64,000 nt of DNA from Lycocorax pyrrhopterus obiensis (GCA_014706295.1 JACSVZ010000024.1:2039136-2103135); one strand, 5' to 3'. Counted from the first letter of the stretch, positions 25,733-38,585 are shown. Program-made: numbers and translations. Notes: a model not told the origin generated them from the sequence alone.

Positions 25733-26728
25733 GGAGAATGAAGGCTTCCTGGGGCTGAGCAAAAAGAGGCCTCATGGAATGAGCTCGTGTTCAAGGGAAG
25801 GAGAACTTCAAAGAGGGCAGGCATGTTTATTTAATGCTGGTAACTCCATTCAGCTCTAATCTGTCTCTGCTGCTGGCTGCCAGAGGAGGTGGAGGAGTGC
25901 AGGGCTTCTCCCAGGCACGGTCCTTCTCCGTCTCCGAGCCCTCCCACTCCCGGCAGTGTTTGCTTAGCTGGAGTGGCTGGGCAGGGAGATGGTGGAGCTG
26001 GGGCCCAGCCACTCTGGGGAGCTTTCCTGAGGGCACCTGTGTGTGTTAAAGAAGGAAAGGGAGGTCCAACAGTGCGGAGGAGCAGCCTGCACGCCCCCTT
26101 GGTAATTCCATTGCTGCCTGCTGGCTGTGCAGCAGCCTGCTGGGAGAGCTCAGTGGCCAAGTGGCTGTGGGCTCCCAGGCGTCTCCTGGAGCTCCTGTCT
26201 GGATGCAGCACACCTTGGAGCTGGGGGATCCAAACCAACACACACCACACGGAGGAAATGTAGCTCTGGGAGTGCCTACACCCGTGGGGGGTCCTGGTCC
26301 TCTCTTCACGTCGGCCATGGGCTGGGGATAGATGTTGGCTCTGCTGGACTACAGAGCAGGATGGAATGTGGAAGAGTTCATCCTGTGCATCCTCAGCTTC
26401 TCCGCCTCAGCCTGGCAGCCGTTGGGGGAAGCAGGTCCAGTGGCTGTCCCAAAGGAGGGGGAGTTCTGTGCGTGTGCAGCAAACTTCCCTCAGTGTCCCA
26501 CCCACACCAGTGGGGTGCTCCCAGGTTCTCCACTGGCCAGGAATCCCTACTCCACTCCTCATACATGGACCTTACATGTACAACACCTTACATGTCTTTT
26601 CATGCCTCTTCTACATGTGCTTTTTTACCCTTAAATACATATCTTGGCTTTTAGGAATATAAGGTGAAGTGGACTTTCTGTTCAGCTGAGCTCTGGCTGG
26701 GAGCCTGGAGCTCTGCTCAGAGGATATA

Positions 26729-26815
26729 GAGTCAGAGAACATCCTGAGCTGGAAGGGACCCACAAGGATCATCAAGTCCAACTCCTGGCCCAGCACAGCA
26801 CAACCACAATCAAAG
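26729..26815 (-). mobile_element. CR1 3'-end fragment, minus orientation
   Basis: AGAGTCAGAGAACATCCTGA, GCTGGAAGGGACCCACAAGG and ATCATCAAGTCCAACTCCTG match the CR1 3' end read in reverse. Confidence 0.88.
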
Positions 26816-27562
26816 CTGAACACCCTCTACTTGTCCTTTCTCAAATGTTTTCTCCAGGTACCTCCCAGTACCATCTCTCAGAAGTCAGAACAATGGGTAG
26901 GCTGGTTCAGTGGCAGCTGCTGCACTTCCCTTGCTCAGGACTTGTGGGGTCACTTCAGAGTTTCAGAAATTAGGGGATTTTAACTGTTCCTGGAAGAGCT
27001 GCCTGCATGATTGCTCTTACTGAGTCAAACACTCATCCTAGAGAAGTACTGACTGAGAAATATTTATCTGTCACAGCACACAGACATAACCCAGCTGAAC
27101 TAAGGTTGCACGGGGCCTCAAACCCAAACTTCCTGTAACTTTCTGTTGCACGATGGGGTCAGTTTCAGGATGAGGGCAAAGCAGAGGAGAATGGTGTCTC
27201 CCCATCTTTAGATATTGCAGCACACAAAAGTGAGGCTAGAATACAGTGTGTGCACATTGCTAACAGCATGGATTTTTGTCAACAGAAGGCCCTGAAGGTG
27301 TGTTGGGTGGGGAAGGAGTTACCCACACCTTCCAGGTGTGTGTGCTTTCCCACTGGAGTTAGATAGTGATCCAGCTGGCAGCACAGCAGGTACAGTGCAG
27401 GAGGTGGCTGATGTTCCTCAAGCCAAGAACTTCAAGGTTTAGGTGTTGTGATGCACATAAGGAGTGCATGAGTCTGTGCACTGTAGCAACGGTTGGTAGA
27501 ATGGTTGGAAGTGTAATTTGGGAGGAAAGCAGAGACTGAAGGAGGAAAATGTGTATGTCAGG

Positions 27563-28103
27563 TGTGGTGGGTTGTCCTGGGGGCAGCTGAGCCCCCCCAG
27601 CTACTCACTGCCACAGTGAGATGGGAGAGAGAATCAGAGGGGTAAAGGGGTGAAAACTGGTTGAGGTACAGACAGTTTAACAGGTAAAGCAAAAGCTGCA
27701 GGTGCACGGCCCAGCCAGACAGTCACTGCTCCCCACCACGGGCAGGTGCTCAGCGTCCCCAGGAGAGCCGGGTCCATCCCATGGGATGGGGACTGGGATG
27801 ACAAACACCATGGCTCCATCCCCCCTTCTCCCTCCTTCCCCAGCTCTACATGCAGAGCATGGAGCTGTAGGGTCTGGGACATCCCTGGGGCAGTGGGGTC
27901 TCAGCTGTGCCCCCTCCCAGCTCCCCGTGCTCCCAGCCCAACGCTGGCCATGGGAACAGAGCAGAGCTGGGCTCTGTGCAGGCCCAGCCCAGCCCAGCTG
28001 AACCGTGGGGTGCTGTCAACCCTGCCTTGGGCACAAACCCCAGCACAGCAGCACCTGAGCTGCTACTGCAGAAAGAGAACTCCAGCCCAGCCAAACCCAG
28101 TGC
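27563..28103 (+). mobile_element. Solo LTR of an avian endogenous retrovirus (probable)
   Basis: The block starts TGTGGTGGGTTG. It continues through GAGAGAATCAGAGGGGTAAA, GGTACAGACAGTTTAACAGG and TAAAGCAAAAGC, and ends CCCAGCCAAACCCAGTGC. This layout resembles the zebra-finch-type ERV LTR families I know (such as TguLTR5). No gag, pol or env reading frame lies beside it, so it is probably a solo LTR left by recombination. I see no clear target-site duplication, so the edges are uncertain by several bases. Confidence 0.7.
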
Positions 28104-31100
28104 TTTGGAAAAACTTTTGCATGCATTTTACTTTTTCTAACCATCCTGCTCCTTGGGAAGCCTGTGGGCTCTTAGGACAGGTCACTGCCATAAGTGGGGA
28201 GTGGATATGGGAAGCTGCTTTGGAGAGTCCCTCCCCATTATAAGCAGTGCAGAAAATCAGTATTTAGGATCGACCTAAAGAATAAGGATGGTTGTTTAGT
28301 TACTTTAGATCATGGCTGGGGAGAAAGAGAGAAGGAGATGCACACAGAAATGGAGGTGCTGCTGCTGTACTTCAGGGAAACAAAGAGGAAAATAACTGTG
28401 ATAAAAATCGATGAGAAAAAAGAAGAAAGAGATAAGAGGCTGGTTAATAATTGTAGTTTCCGGGGTCACCTGCTCTCAGCAGGGAGGTGGGATGAGGGAA
28501 ATCCCCCTCAGCCAACGCATGGTTCTGTAGAGAGGAGATTTGTCTGCCTCTGTAGTTCATGGGAAATTTGGGAGTTCACAGCCGATCACAGACTAGAGGA
28601 AAGTTCAGTTCTTTGTAGTCAGGGAAGCACACATTGGTAGAGGATCCATGGAAAGTTATTTTCCTTTCTGAAGTGGTTTGTGAGATGGAGAACCGTGAGC
28701 CCCTGGGGGAAGAGCAACTAAAGCAGGGTCTTCTCAGGTACTTCTGCATGGAGGCTTTGTCCTCTGAGCTCTTCACCAGAGGAGATGGTGACTGAAGGAT
28801 CTGTCTCTGCCAGGTAAAGGCATGTGGGCTGGGAAAAGGGCCTGGGCAGGTGGGATCGGGGCTTTCTGCCTGGACGTGTGATTGTGGGCTCAGGCATCTG
28901 GGAATTCCCACAGGATCTGTCTTTGCTCAAGAAAGGGCTCTTACTTAAACACCAGCTTTAAATTTTGAAGAAGTGCAGGCATTTTTCTAGGGTTTGTGCC
29001 ACAGTATCAAGATCTTTAGCTGGGATTTGGTTCAAAAAGTGTGAGACCTTTACTGGACCCTCTTACAGCTGAGTGCCAGTGGCTGTGTGCACAATCCCAG
29101 CAGTGCTGCTGCTGGGAGATGATGTGGCAGTGACAGTCTTCCTGGCCTCTTGAAATCAGCTCATTTTCTCCGTCCTCAGAAATCTAGATTTAATCCATAC
29201 CTATGGAAGGACCTTTCCCACACACACACACACATCTCTTTCTCTGTAACAGCGGCCTTTAAATCTGCTCCCACGTTTCGTGTGTTACTGCTGGAGGGCA
29301 GGGAAGTACTGTCACTGTGAACACAAGGACGCAAGGACACACCTGCCCAGGGACGCAGGTAAAGCCCTCAGTGTCTGTAGCTCAGAAGGTCGCTGTGCTA
29401 TTCCTCCATTTGGGCTGTGCCCCTGGCTGATGCTGAGTTGCTCTGGAGTTCCTGGTGGGTTTGCTACTCCCCATTCCACCCTTCTGGATGCTCTGTGACA
29501 GAAGAGGGGCGACTCCCTGCTGTGGGAGAGGGGCAGCAGTGAAAGCGTTAAGACTGGGCGGGCAGAGCTGGAAGCTGCTCCAGCTCTGGAATTTGGAGGA
29601 CTGGAATTGCTGCCTTGGCATGAGCCCAGCTGGCAGAGAGCCCCAAGCCCAGGCAGGCAGGGCAGAGCTAACACAGAGCTCGTCCTCTGCCACCGTGCCA
29701 GGGCTGGTGGGAGCTGGGCGAGGGCTCTGGGGACACTGGTCAGTGCCTGCACAGGTCTGTGTGGGCTGTCAGACCCTGCTCGCTCTGCCCGGGCTCAGCT
29801 GCTGCTTCCTCTGCTCGAAGAGCAAGCAAATGTGAATAGTTGTAGATAGTTACCATGGGGATAGGCTGAAGGGGAACTCCATCCAGCCTGGGCTCACAAC
29901 TCTGCATTACCTCGGGACCAGAGCTGCCTGCAGCGGCTGCTGCAGTGGCTCCAGGGGGTTACAAGATTCTGGCCCTGGACAGAAAGTTCATGAAGTTCTT
30001 CATTTCTCATCACCATTGCTGCCATGTGATTTGTTGTTTAACTGCTTCGACTCCTCAAAGGAAGATGGTGATCAGCTGCTAGGTTTCCTGCCCAGGGGCA
30101 AAGGTAATGTGTACTTTTTTATTTTATTTTGGATATTGCCTGGTTTCTCTTCCTTCTTCAGAGTGAGAACATAGTGGTGGGAAGAGGAGCCTCATCAGGA
30201 GTAGTTGGCAGGGTAACACTCAGGTGAGCTCCTGTGCTTTCCTGCTTGAAGGACATGGGAAAATATTAATTACTGTCTCTTCAGGACTGAGCTGGGATTT
30301 GGAGCTCCCACATCAAGCTGGATGATGTTGCTTTGCATTGGTATGGCTGGTTTGGAGGCCACACAGGGAGGGCTTATGCACCAGCAGCAGCAGGAAGGAG
30401 GGTCCACAGAGGAGTTCAGGTTTCTATCCATGAGTGTAACGCACAAGCAGCCCTGGTACCTGGCTGGTGCTGGTTCTGAGACTGCTGTTGGAAGATCCCA
30501 AGAAATATCTCTTGAGTTGTTTGGAGCACAGAGCCAAGGCTCTTTGCAGTGATGCTGCCTCGGCTTGGATGTGTGTCCTGGAATATATGTGGGGTTTGGA
30601 GGTTTGGGGGCTTGGATAAGGGAGCCCAGCACTGCAGGAGGCTGTGGGATGCCGACAGTGCCTGTGGCTCAGCAAACACCGAATCTGTGGCTCAGTGGGA
30701 ACCATGGCATGTCAGAGACCTGAGATTGCTGTGCGATGTCTTGGGGCTGGCAGGAGCCTCTGAGAAGAGGAACTGATCTGGGAAAAGCAGTTTCCTCTGG
30801 TCCCCAGCCTGTCCTTAGTCTCACTGTCTAGACCTTCCTCTCAACTTGACTTTTCCTCGTGTTTTATTTTGAAATACTTCATATCCCAGAGAATCTGGGT
30901 TTTGTTCAGGATATTGCCTTCCCTCTTCCACCACGCTTACACCAGAATGGGGCTACAATATCTCAGGGTGTTACTGAGTCTTGGCAGGAGGTTTCAGCAG
31001 GCCCCTGCTGTTGGAACCTCCCTCTCTTTGGTTTAACAGCACTGGGGTCATCACTTTGTTTCTGCAGGATCTCTGACCAGTAACAACACTCCTGTTAACT

Positions 31101-31597
31101 GGGACATGGTGCAGGGCTGTGCCTGTGCAGGCTGGAAGTCTGAGTGCTTTCAGGATGGAGTTGGACAACCTCAAGGAAGAAGAGTATACCAGGGCTGTTA
31201 TTTATGGGGGTCTAAAAGTGCCTGACTCAGGATGTCCTGAGCTGTGGGTTGCAGGCAGGGCTGGTGGCTCTGCCCAACCATCCTCTGCTGTGAGGTTTGG
31301 AAGCAGAGTGAAGTGAGCTTAAAGTATGCCCAGGGTGACAGTTTGTGTAGGACAACCACAGGGAGAGCAGAATTTCCTATCAGGATGGAAGGGTTTAAAC
31401 ACTCAGTACTATGAGGCTTCACTTCAAGGTTTTTGGCTCCACACCTTGTTTCTGCCTGTCACCATATTCCAGCCTTGATGACAGGAGCTTGGTGCTTTGT
31501 AGGGGTCCTGCTTCTGATGTGCTGGGCAAGTGCTGGAGGAGCCAGAATGATCGATCAGTCTCCTCTCACACAGGTCTGTAAAGGCTGCACACAGTGA

Positions 31598-31742
31598 ATC
31601 CTCAATCCCTTCAGGTTGGAAGGGACCTTAAAGCCCATCCAGCCCCACCCCCTGCCATGGGCAGGGACACCTTCCACTAGCCCAGGTTGCTCCAAGCCCC
31701 ATCCAGCCTGGCCTTGGACACTTCCAGGGATGGGATATCCAC
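31598..31742 (-). mobile_element. CR1 fragment, minus orientation
   Basis: TTCAGGTTGGAAGGGACCTT, CCCCCTGCCATGGGCAGGGA and GCTCCAAGCCCCATCCAGCC form the CR1 3' region in reverse. The terminal octamers are eroded to AATCCTCAATCC. Confidence 0.9.
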
Positions 31743-32476
31743 ACAGTTGTGATGGTTAATGGGCTGGGTGTGATCGGAGCAAGGTAGGTGTAAATGGGAG
31801 AAACAGCCCCATTTTGGTGGGATTTTTGACGGTGATTCTATGGGAGCAAGAACATTACATCATCTTTTCATGACCTGCTGGGGAGTTTCTTCATTTTTTT
31901 GTTTCCTCCTCATTTTTTGGAGAGGGGAAGTAAATGCTTTTGAGCCCAGCTCTGACCCTGGCTTCGGGGAACAGGCCTAAGTTGCCAGAGTGTGCATTTT
32001 TATGGAATCCAGGAGCTTCATCCTGAACACACAGCCCCACTTGTTACAGAGAACAGACCTTTTGCAGCTTGTCATTGTTCTTCTCTTGATCTTTGGTATT
32101 TTTATAACTTCTGAACTTTAAAAAAGAACAGAAGTTGGAACAAATCACACCCACCGAGCACTCTCCTCATTCTTTGAGCACTGATAAGTTGAAGGTGTTC
32201 TGCTAATATTTAACCCGGAAGCCAAAGCTAAAAAAAGAGCTTCAGAGAAGATCGGAACAAGCAGAAACCCCAGGAACTGCCCTGAATAACCTGAGTAGGG
32301 CAGGAGTACAGAACCATTCTGGGTGGGGGGTTTTGGAAACCCCTGGCAGTTACCTCCCAGGGGCAGAAGATGTGATCAGTCAGTGTGGCCGTAGTGGTCT
32401 CTCATGGCACTTGCTTTCACTGGTGAGTGTCCTTGATAGAGCTGTGTATAAATAGCAGCAGAGCCATGCAAACTTC

Positions 32477-32900
32477 TGTCGCTGTCGCACCGAGGACACG
32501 TAGAGAAATGACGCAAGAGTCCAGGCTCAGGGATAAATGGAAGAGGTTTAATAATCTTTCCAAAGGCTTTTATATGTTAATTCGTAAAAGTGTGTTAAAT
32601 GGCATAAGGTAATTGGTCCTTTGGCCATCCACCCCTTGAGGGGATTGGCCAAATTCTAAGACACCCATTTCTAAATATTTTTCTAGTTAGAACCGTAACA
32701 ATACTGCAAAACAACCTGCAGGTGCAAGTTTACAAAACTGTAACATTGTTTTAAATAATTTGCATGGGAAAGACAGAGCTCTCACAAAATGCTGCAGAGC
32801 TGAAGAAATTCCCTGCTGAAGCTTTTTCAGTATCCATAACTTCCCAGGGGCTGCAAATCTCTGAAGAAACCAAAGCTCTGTCCTGCTCCAGGTGTGGCTC
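32477..32900 (+). mobile_element. Possible ERV LTR fragment
   Basis: It begins TGTCGCTGTCGC and includes GACACGTAGAGAAATGACGC, AGAGTCCAGGCTCAGGGATA, GAAGAGGTTTAATAATCTTT and CCTTGAGGGGATTGGCCAAA. The order looks like an avian class II-type LTR as I remember such repeats. No internal retroviral genes adjoin it. The right edge is a guess, since I cannot see a terminal CA or a duplication. Its AT-rich composition differs from the surrounding intron. Confidence 0.45.
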
Positions 32901-34294
32901 AGGTGGGCTTGGGCATGGTGCCCAAGCTGAGAGCTCAACAGGCTGTGGGCTGGTTGCTCACTAAGATTTGGCTCTGGGGTCTTGCTGAGGACCAGACGTG
33001 TCAGCCATTGCTGGTGTTTTTGGCAGTGCCCTGCAGGGACAGGCTCTGCTGTGGCCTCTCTTGAAGCGCTGAGTCTGGAAGAGCTGCAGTGATGGCTTTC
33101 CTCAGGTGTGGAAATCAGTTGATTTATGTTGTCACTGTCTGTGTCAGGACCAAAGGTGCCAGTTCTGCTCATGCTCCCTCTGCCACACAGCTCCAGGGGT
33201 CACAGGTGGGCTCTTCTGTTGCTGCTGGGTACTCACTGTGTGTCCATGGGCACTGCCATGCAGGAGACAAAGCCTGGCTTTGGGGTAATCAAATTAAGCT
33301 TGAAGTTCAGATTTCTACTTGATTCTCTTCTGACTTGGGCATTGCCGTTTCTCTTGCAGCTTCCCGGTTGCCCCTCAATCTCTCCTTTCACCCAGTGGTG
33401 CATCCCCTCGGTCAGGAGCTTGAGTTTCAACTCTGCTGATGTGTTTCTCAGGCTGGAGCTGCCCAGCTCAGTTCTCATCACTTTTCTGTAGTTCAGAATC
33501 TCTGTTTTAATTCCAAAGCTGCTTCACAGATGATTAAAACAACACACTGCTTCAACAGCTTTATTTTTGCAGTGAAGTGCAGAAGATGAGGCTGTGATAG
33601 GGGGATCACAGCAAGCAAGAACCCAGGCTGTGTTGCAGCCAGTTTATTTGGAATAAGACATGGTGGGATGGGACAGGAGAAAAACTGCTGATTTGGGATG
33701 AGAAGAGGGTGATTTTAGACAAACCTGGCATTTCCTTGCCCTCTGCATTTGAACCATATCCTGCAGGAGGCTCACTGCAGCTCCTTGTTGTCCCGCCTGG
33801 GAGCTGTGTGGGAGGAGGGGCCGTGCTCCAGACAGGCTGGGGGAGCTGGTGGCCTCTGTGCCAAGGAACATCTGGCTGGCCTTGAGAACTGGAGCCAGAG
33901 TTAAGTATCTGAGCACTGGAGGAGTAAAAACCAGTGCACAAAAGGGTGTGAGCTAAGGCCACCAGCTGTGTATAACTGGGCTGCACAGGTTGCTGCACAC
34001 TGGCTCCTACAAGTGAGTGTTTCTCTGAGGGTGATGAGGATACTGTGCAGAGAATAAATGGCAGCCCTGCTGCAGTCTGGGCTGTAATTCTGCTGAGGGC
34101 TGCCTGTGCAATCTGTGTGTGCACACTGAGTCCCTCGAGCCAGCCCTGCCATCCAGAACTGCCGTTCTCCAGGGTGTAAATGCCTGTGCCAGGTCTGTTC
34201 CCAGCATGATCCTTCTGCTCCTTTGCTTTGCCTTCTGGGAGCTGGAATGGGAGATGGCAGGGAAAAGAAGGGCTGAAGACTCCAATCCTTGACT

Positions 34295-34350
34295 CCAATT
34301 ACACATCTGGAGCTCCACACTGCTCCTCCAGGCTCCAGATGTGTAATTGG
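34295..34350. repeat. Perfect 19-bp inverted repeat (hairpin)
   Basis: Left arm 34295-34313 (CCAATTACACATCTGGAGC) and right arm 34332-34350 are exact reverse complements, with an 18-nt loop between. No mismatch is seen in the stem. Confidence 0.95.
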
Positions 34351-36475
34351 CAGCCTGAGAGGTTTGTGGCTGGTTGTGGAGATGTTCCACAGCAAATGTG
34401 CTGAGGCATGAGGTGCTTTGAGCTGCTGTTGAGGGAGAACTTGCTTGCCAGCTCCAGTGGTGGGACAGGAGGCCATTTTCCCTATCCAAGTGCCAGACTT
34501 TGCAGGGTTTTATAGGAAAGATGTGTGACTCAGTTTCCCCATTCGTTTCCTAATGCTACTTAGTGGGTACAGAGCAGTTAAATTTCTTTCCTGTGTGGGG
34601 GAGAAATGAAGGCTTGGGTTTGGGACTAAGGAAATCTGTGTGCTCAGCACAAACTGAACACGACTTTTGCTGAGGACAACAGTTTGGGTATCCTTGCTCT
34701 GCACAGGCTGTCACTGCGTGTCTCTGATCACGAGGCAGCCACTTCTCTGTGTTTATTTTGCCCTCAGCAGAGCAGGGATGGTGCTGACCCCGGGGCAGTT
34801 TGGGGGATACGTCTGTTGTGTGGCACATCCTGACACTTGCTGTGCTGTGTCTCAGAGCACTTCCCCTCACTGAGGAATATCTGCACACGGGGTTTATACT
34901 CTAAAATGCATCAATAACTGCTAAGTAACAATAAGAGTTACTGCCTCTGAAACGATGCTGGAAACTGATTAAAACCATTAGAAGATGTTGGATGTTGTGT
35001 GCAGAAGAGCCAAAGCAGTGTGAAGGAGCTCTCAAAATGCTCAGTGTGACCAATGAGTTTTGATAGGACCAGTGAAGGGCAGTCTGGGGGATCCTGGTGT
35101 GCAGCAGGCAAGGCAGAGCTGAGCCGTGGATGAAATATCCCCAGAAAGTCTGGAACTCTGTGGAAATGAGAATCCAGGCATCAGCTGCATGTATGGGGAC
35201 TTTTTGCTTGATTTGAACGAGGAAAACGAGGATTTCTATTCAGTTGATGACATCCAGTGTTCTGGTCTCTCATTTTTCCAAAGTGGAAGCTTTGTCTCTG
35301 GCTCTTTCTGGTCACTGCTGTGCGTTGAGCTGCTGTTCTTGTTCAGTGAGCACTGCAGCCCAAGTTCTCTGTCCTGAAGGAGCACGAGGCAGCTCAGAGC
35401 CCAGGGCTGTGCAGCTGAAGGCAGGAGTGGATTTCTCCACACTCACTGCTTTCTGGTTATCGGTGGGATGGTCACCTGCTGTGTTCTCTCCCTGAAACTC
35501 AGTCTCTGCTCATGGGCTGCCACAGTCCTGCCTGCCCTGGAAGGGTGAATCCTTAGAGTTTCTGACCTCTCATCCCCTGATCAGGTCGCTCATGGATGAG
35601 CAGTGTGGATCCCAGTGCACCTCCCTGTATTCCCCACATACATATCTCTCCTCTGCAAGAATGAGTCTTTGCCCCTACCTCTTGTAATCCTTGATTTATC
35701 CCTTTAGAAACCTTTCTTCTTATCCCATGGCTCTGGAGGTGTAGTCAAAGCCTTTGGTGAGGATCTTGGAGGCAGATGGGCTGTGTCACATCCTTCCACG
35801 TGGTCTCTGGCCAGTCCAGACCCCTCCAGGTTTCTGTTGCAGTAGCTGGACTGATGCTGCCCAAGTGGCTCAGATTCCTCTTGGGGGCTGTGTTATTGAG
35901 TTAAAGCCTCCGTTTTGTTTTGGAAAATGTTTTAGCAGATGCACCTTGTGCTTGGGTAGAATTATCTGCTTGGGTTTAGCAAACATCTGGGTGAGTGGGG
36001 CAGACTGAGATGCGCCAAGGGCAGCCTTGGAGATGGAGAGGTCTCTTGGGTCCCAAGTTCTGGTGTTTAGTTGTGCAAGCAGACCCTGTAGGTCCAGAAC
36101 AGGGTTTTTGTCTTCAGCTCCAGTAGCACCAGCTGCAGTCTCCAGCTCTTTTCCACGTCTCCGTGTGTGGTTGCAATCAGAGGTGGGACACTTGGGCTGT
36201 TTGCAGTTCAGTGACTGCTCTGGCACCTGAGGCAAGTCACTGAAGCTCGGGTTGTCATGTGCTGCCCAGCACCTCTGAGATGTGGTGCAAGGTGCTGGGA
36301 ACACCTGCCAAGGTTTGCAGGATCCCTCCTGTGCTGCTTCAGGGAGCACTGGGTGTAGTTGCCAGTACGGTTTAGGGCACACGGGAATGCTGCTGTGAGA
36401 CTGAAAATGTGACACTTGTGCAAATAGCAAACAGCAGTCGCTGGTACCACTGTGACTCTTGAGACTTTTTTTCCC

Positions 36476-36509
36476 CCAGTTGTTTTATTTTGATAAATAA
36501 AACAACTGG
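36476..36509. repeat. Perfect 15-bp inverted repeat, 4-nt loop
   Basis: Left arm CCAGTTGTTTTATTT (36476-36490), loop TGAT, right arm AAATAAAACAACTGG (36495-36509). The right arm also contains AATAAA on the + strand. Confidence 0.95.
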
Positions 36510-38465
36510 AAAAATAAATAAAACAGCCATAAAAAATGGCACAGCTTGTGCCAGGGGGATGTAGAGTGGCATCTGCAGTGACAGAGCTCATCCAAGTGCG
36601 TGCCAACAACTAGGAGAAGCGCTGCTCCAGACCATGCAGATTTCTAAGCCTTTTAGAAATGGGACACTGATGATGAACATTCAGAGCCTGTCTCAGGTTC
36701 AATAAATGTGCAAGGCATTGCTTTAGTTTGAAGTAACAGCTCTTCATGTGCCTGTGGATGTCCTGCCCAAAAAAGACATTATAATGCACCCCCATGGTCA
36801 GGATGAGCAGGATGGAGAGTTTTGGGGACTGTGGGTTTGGATTTCTTTGTGTGCTACTGTGTAACCACTGGCCAGGGGATTAGTGGATAAAAACCTTATT
36901 TCAGTTGTCAAAACCTGCAACTAGACAAACTTTGTGTAAAAAGAAAGTGTATCTTCGGGAGAAGAGAGAGCTGATGATGAGAACAGGTAGAACATGCCAA
37001 ATCCTGCAGCACTTGGATGCCCACGCTGTGTTGGATATCTCCTCTAGTCTCTGCTCAAGCAGGTGTTTCAGGCTGGAGAGCACAAATCCCTGCAGGAAAT
37101 ACCGAATTATCAGAATAAATGCCTTCTCATCTTTAAATTCCAGGATTTGGAGTTGTGTTCTTAATCCCTGTCTTTGCAAGGAGCCCATGTCTCCCACCCG
37201 TGCTCCAACCCTTTCTCCTGTGTTGTGTGTGCCACGTCTGCTGAGAGCTCAGGACAGTCCAAGTCTGGAGCCTTCCCAGGGCTTGTATTTCTGTCCCAGT
37301 TGTGCTCATGGTGGTCAGTGATGACGGTCTCTGCTTTGGGAGGAATCACAGGGATTTGAAGCTTTCACCTTTTACTCTGGGACAGGCACTGAGCTCTGGT
37401 TCCTGTCCAGCTCCAGCCTTCAGGATGTCTAGGATTGAAATGCCTCATGCAAGGAAGGATTCAGCCAGATCTCAACAAGATTTCTGCTCTCTGGCGAATT
37501 TGCTCATCTGAAATGGGTCTCTTTAACCCACCTCTCTGAGTGCTGCTTCTGCCCGTGAAGTGCTGAAGATGGGACAAGGGGCAGTGAGCACCAAAGGACC
37601 ACTGGAGGGGCGGCCTGCAGGACATCCGTCAGAGGGGCTTTGGAGCGGGCGTGAGTGGTGTGCTCAGAAACCTCCCCCTGCGCTTCAGGACACTGCAGGG
37701 GCCACTACGGAGATCTCCAGGAAGAAGCACATGAGCTACGGCTGCATCCCAGAGTACAGAGCCCTTGGCACGGAAAATGGGAATTTGGGATTTGTGCTCC
37801 TGCAGCTCTTGGTAAATGAACCTGGTAACTAAGAGAGAAAGGCAGGAAACCCTTCTGCAACTTCAACTTTTCTTTGTTCCATATTTTTCTACCTGTTTTG
37901 ACTTTGTAATTCTTGACCCAAGGACATAATTTTGTCTTCTTCAAGCTGTGACAAGCCTGAGATAAGCTGAAGGGTGACAAATGCTGCTTCCTAGCATTGA
38001 CTAACCCTCAGAGTGTGGATGGCAACTGTGCAGTCTCCTGTAAGTGACAGTTTCAGTCAGTGTGGTGGGCAGCTGCAGGTGCCATGTATCAGCTGACAGA
38101 GGATATTTTGGCATTAGGAAGTAGAGCCTGAAATCAGGAATTCTCTGTCAAGTCTCTGTTTCTGCAGAAAGCTCAGAACTCTTGTTTAAACTAATCCTTC
38201 AGTGATGAATAAAATCGTCAGTGATGCTCAGCTTCTCTTTGGCTCTGAGTTCAGCTGTGTTTGATCCTGCATCTTCAGGGTGTTGTTTCTCACTGTGCCA
38301 AATGGATCCAATGCCAGCCAGCCCAGCAAGGAGCCAGCCTCCCCCTCCATGTCTGCCATTGTCCTGGATGCCTGTGTGACCCAAAACAAGGCAGTTCAGC
38401 CAGCAGAAAATTTCCAGTGATTAGTTTTCTGTCCCCTTAATGAGCTGAAGTAACCATGAGTTCAG

Positions 38466-38585
38466 ATCACTGAATAATTCAGATCAGAAGGGATCTCAGG
38501 GTTGCATGGCTCAACTCCTCCAAAGCAAGGCCAGCTCTGGAGTTGGTTAAATTGCTCAGAACTCAGGTGGGCACCAAACCTGTGG
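38466..38585 (-). mobile_element. Possible diverged CR1 remnant
   Basis: AATAATTCAGATCAGAAGGG, then ATCTCAGGGTTGCATGGCTC and AACTCCTCCAAAGCAAGGCC, resemble an old minus-oriented CR1 3' end. Identity is low. Confidence 0.4.

Noticed and set aside
29563..29588. 10-bp perfect stem with 6-nt loop
   Set aside because: Short GC-rich hairpins of this size are expected by chance in a window this long.
35870..36430. 186-codon minus-strand open frame in the large intron
   Set aside because: No recognised domain, low-complexity composition, no supporting splice or poly(A) context.
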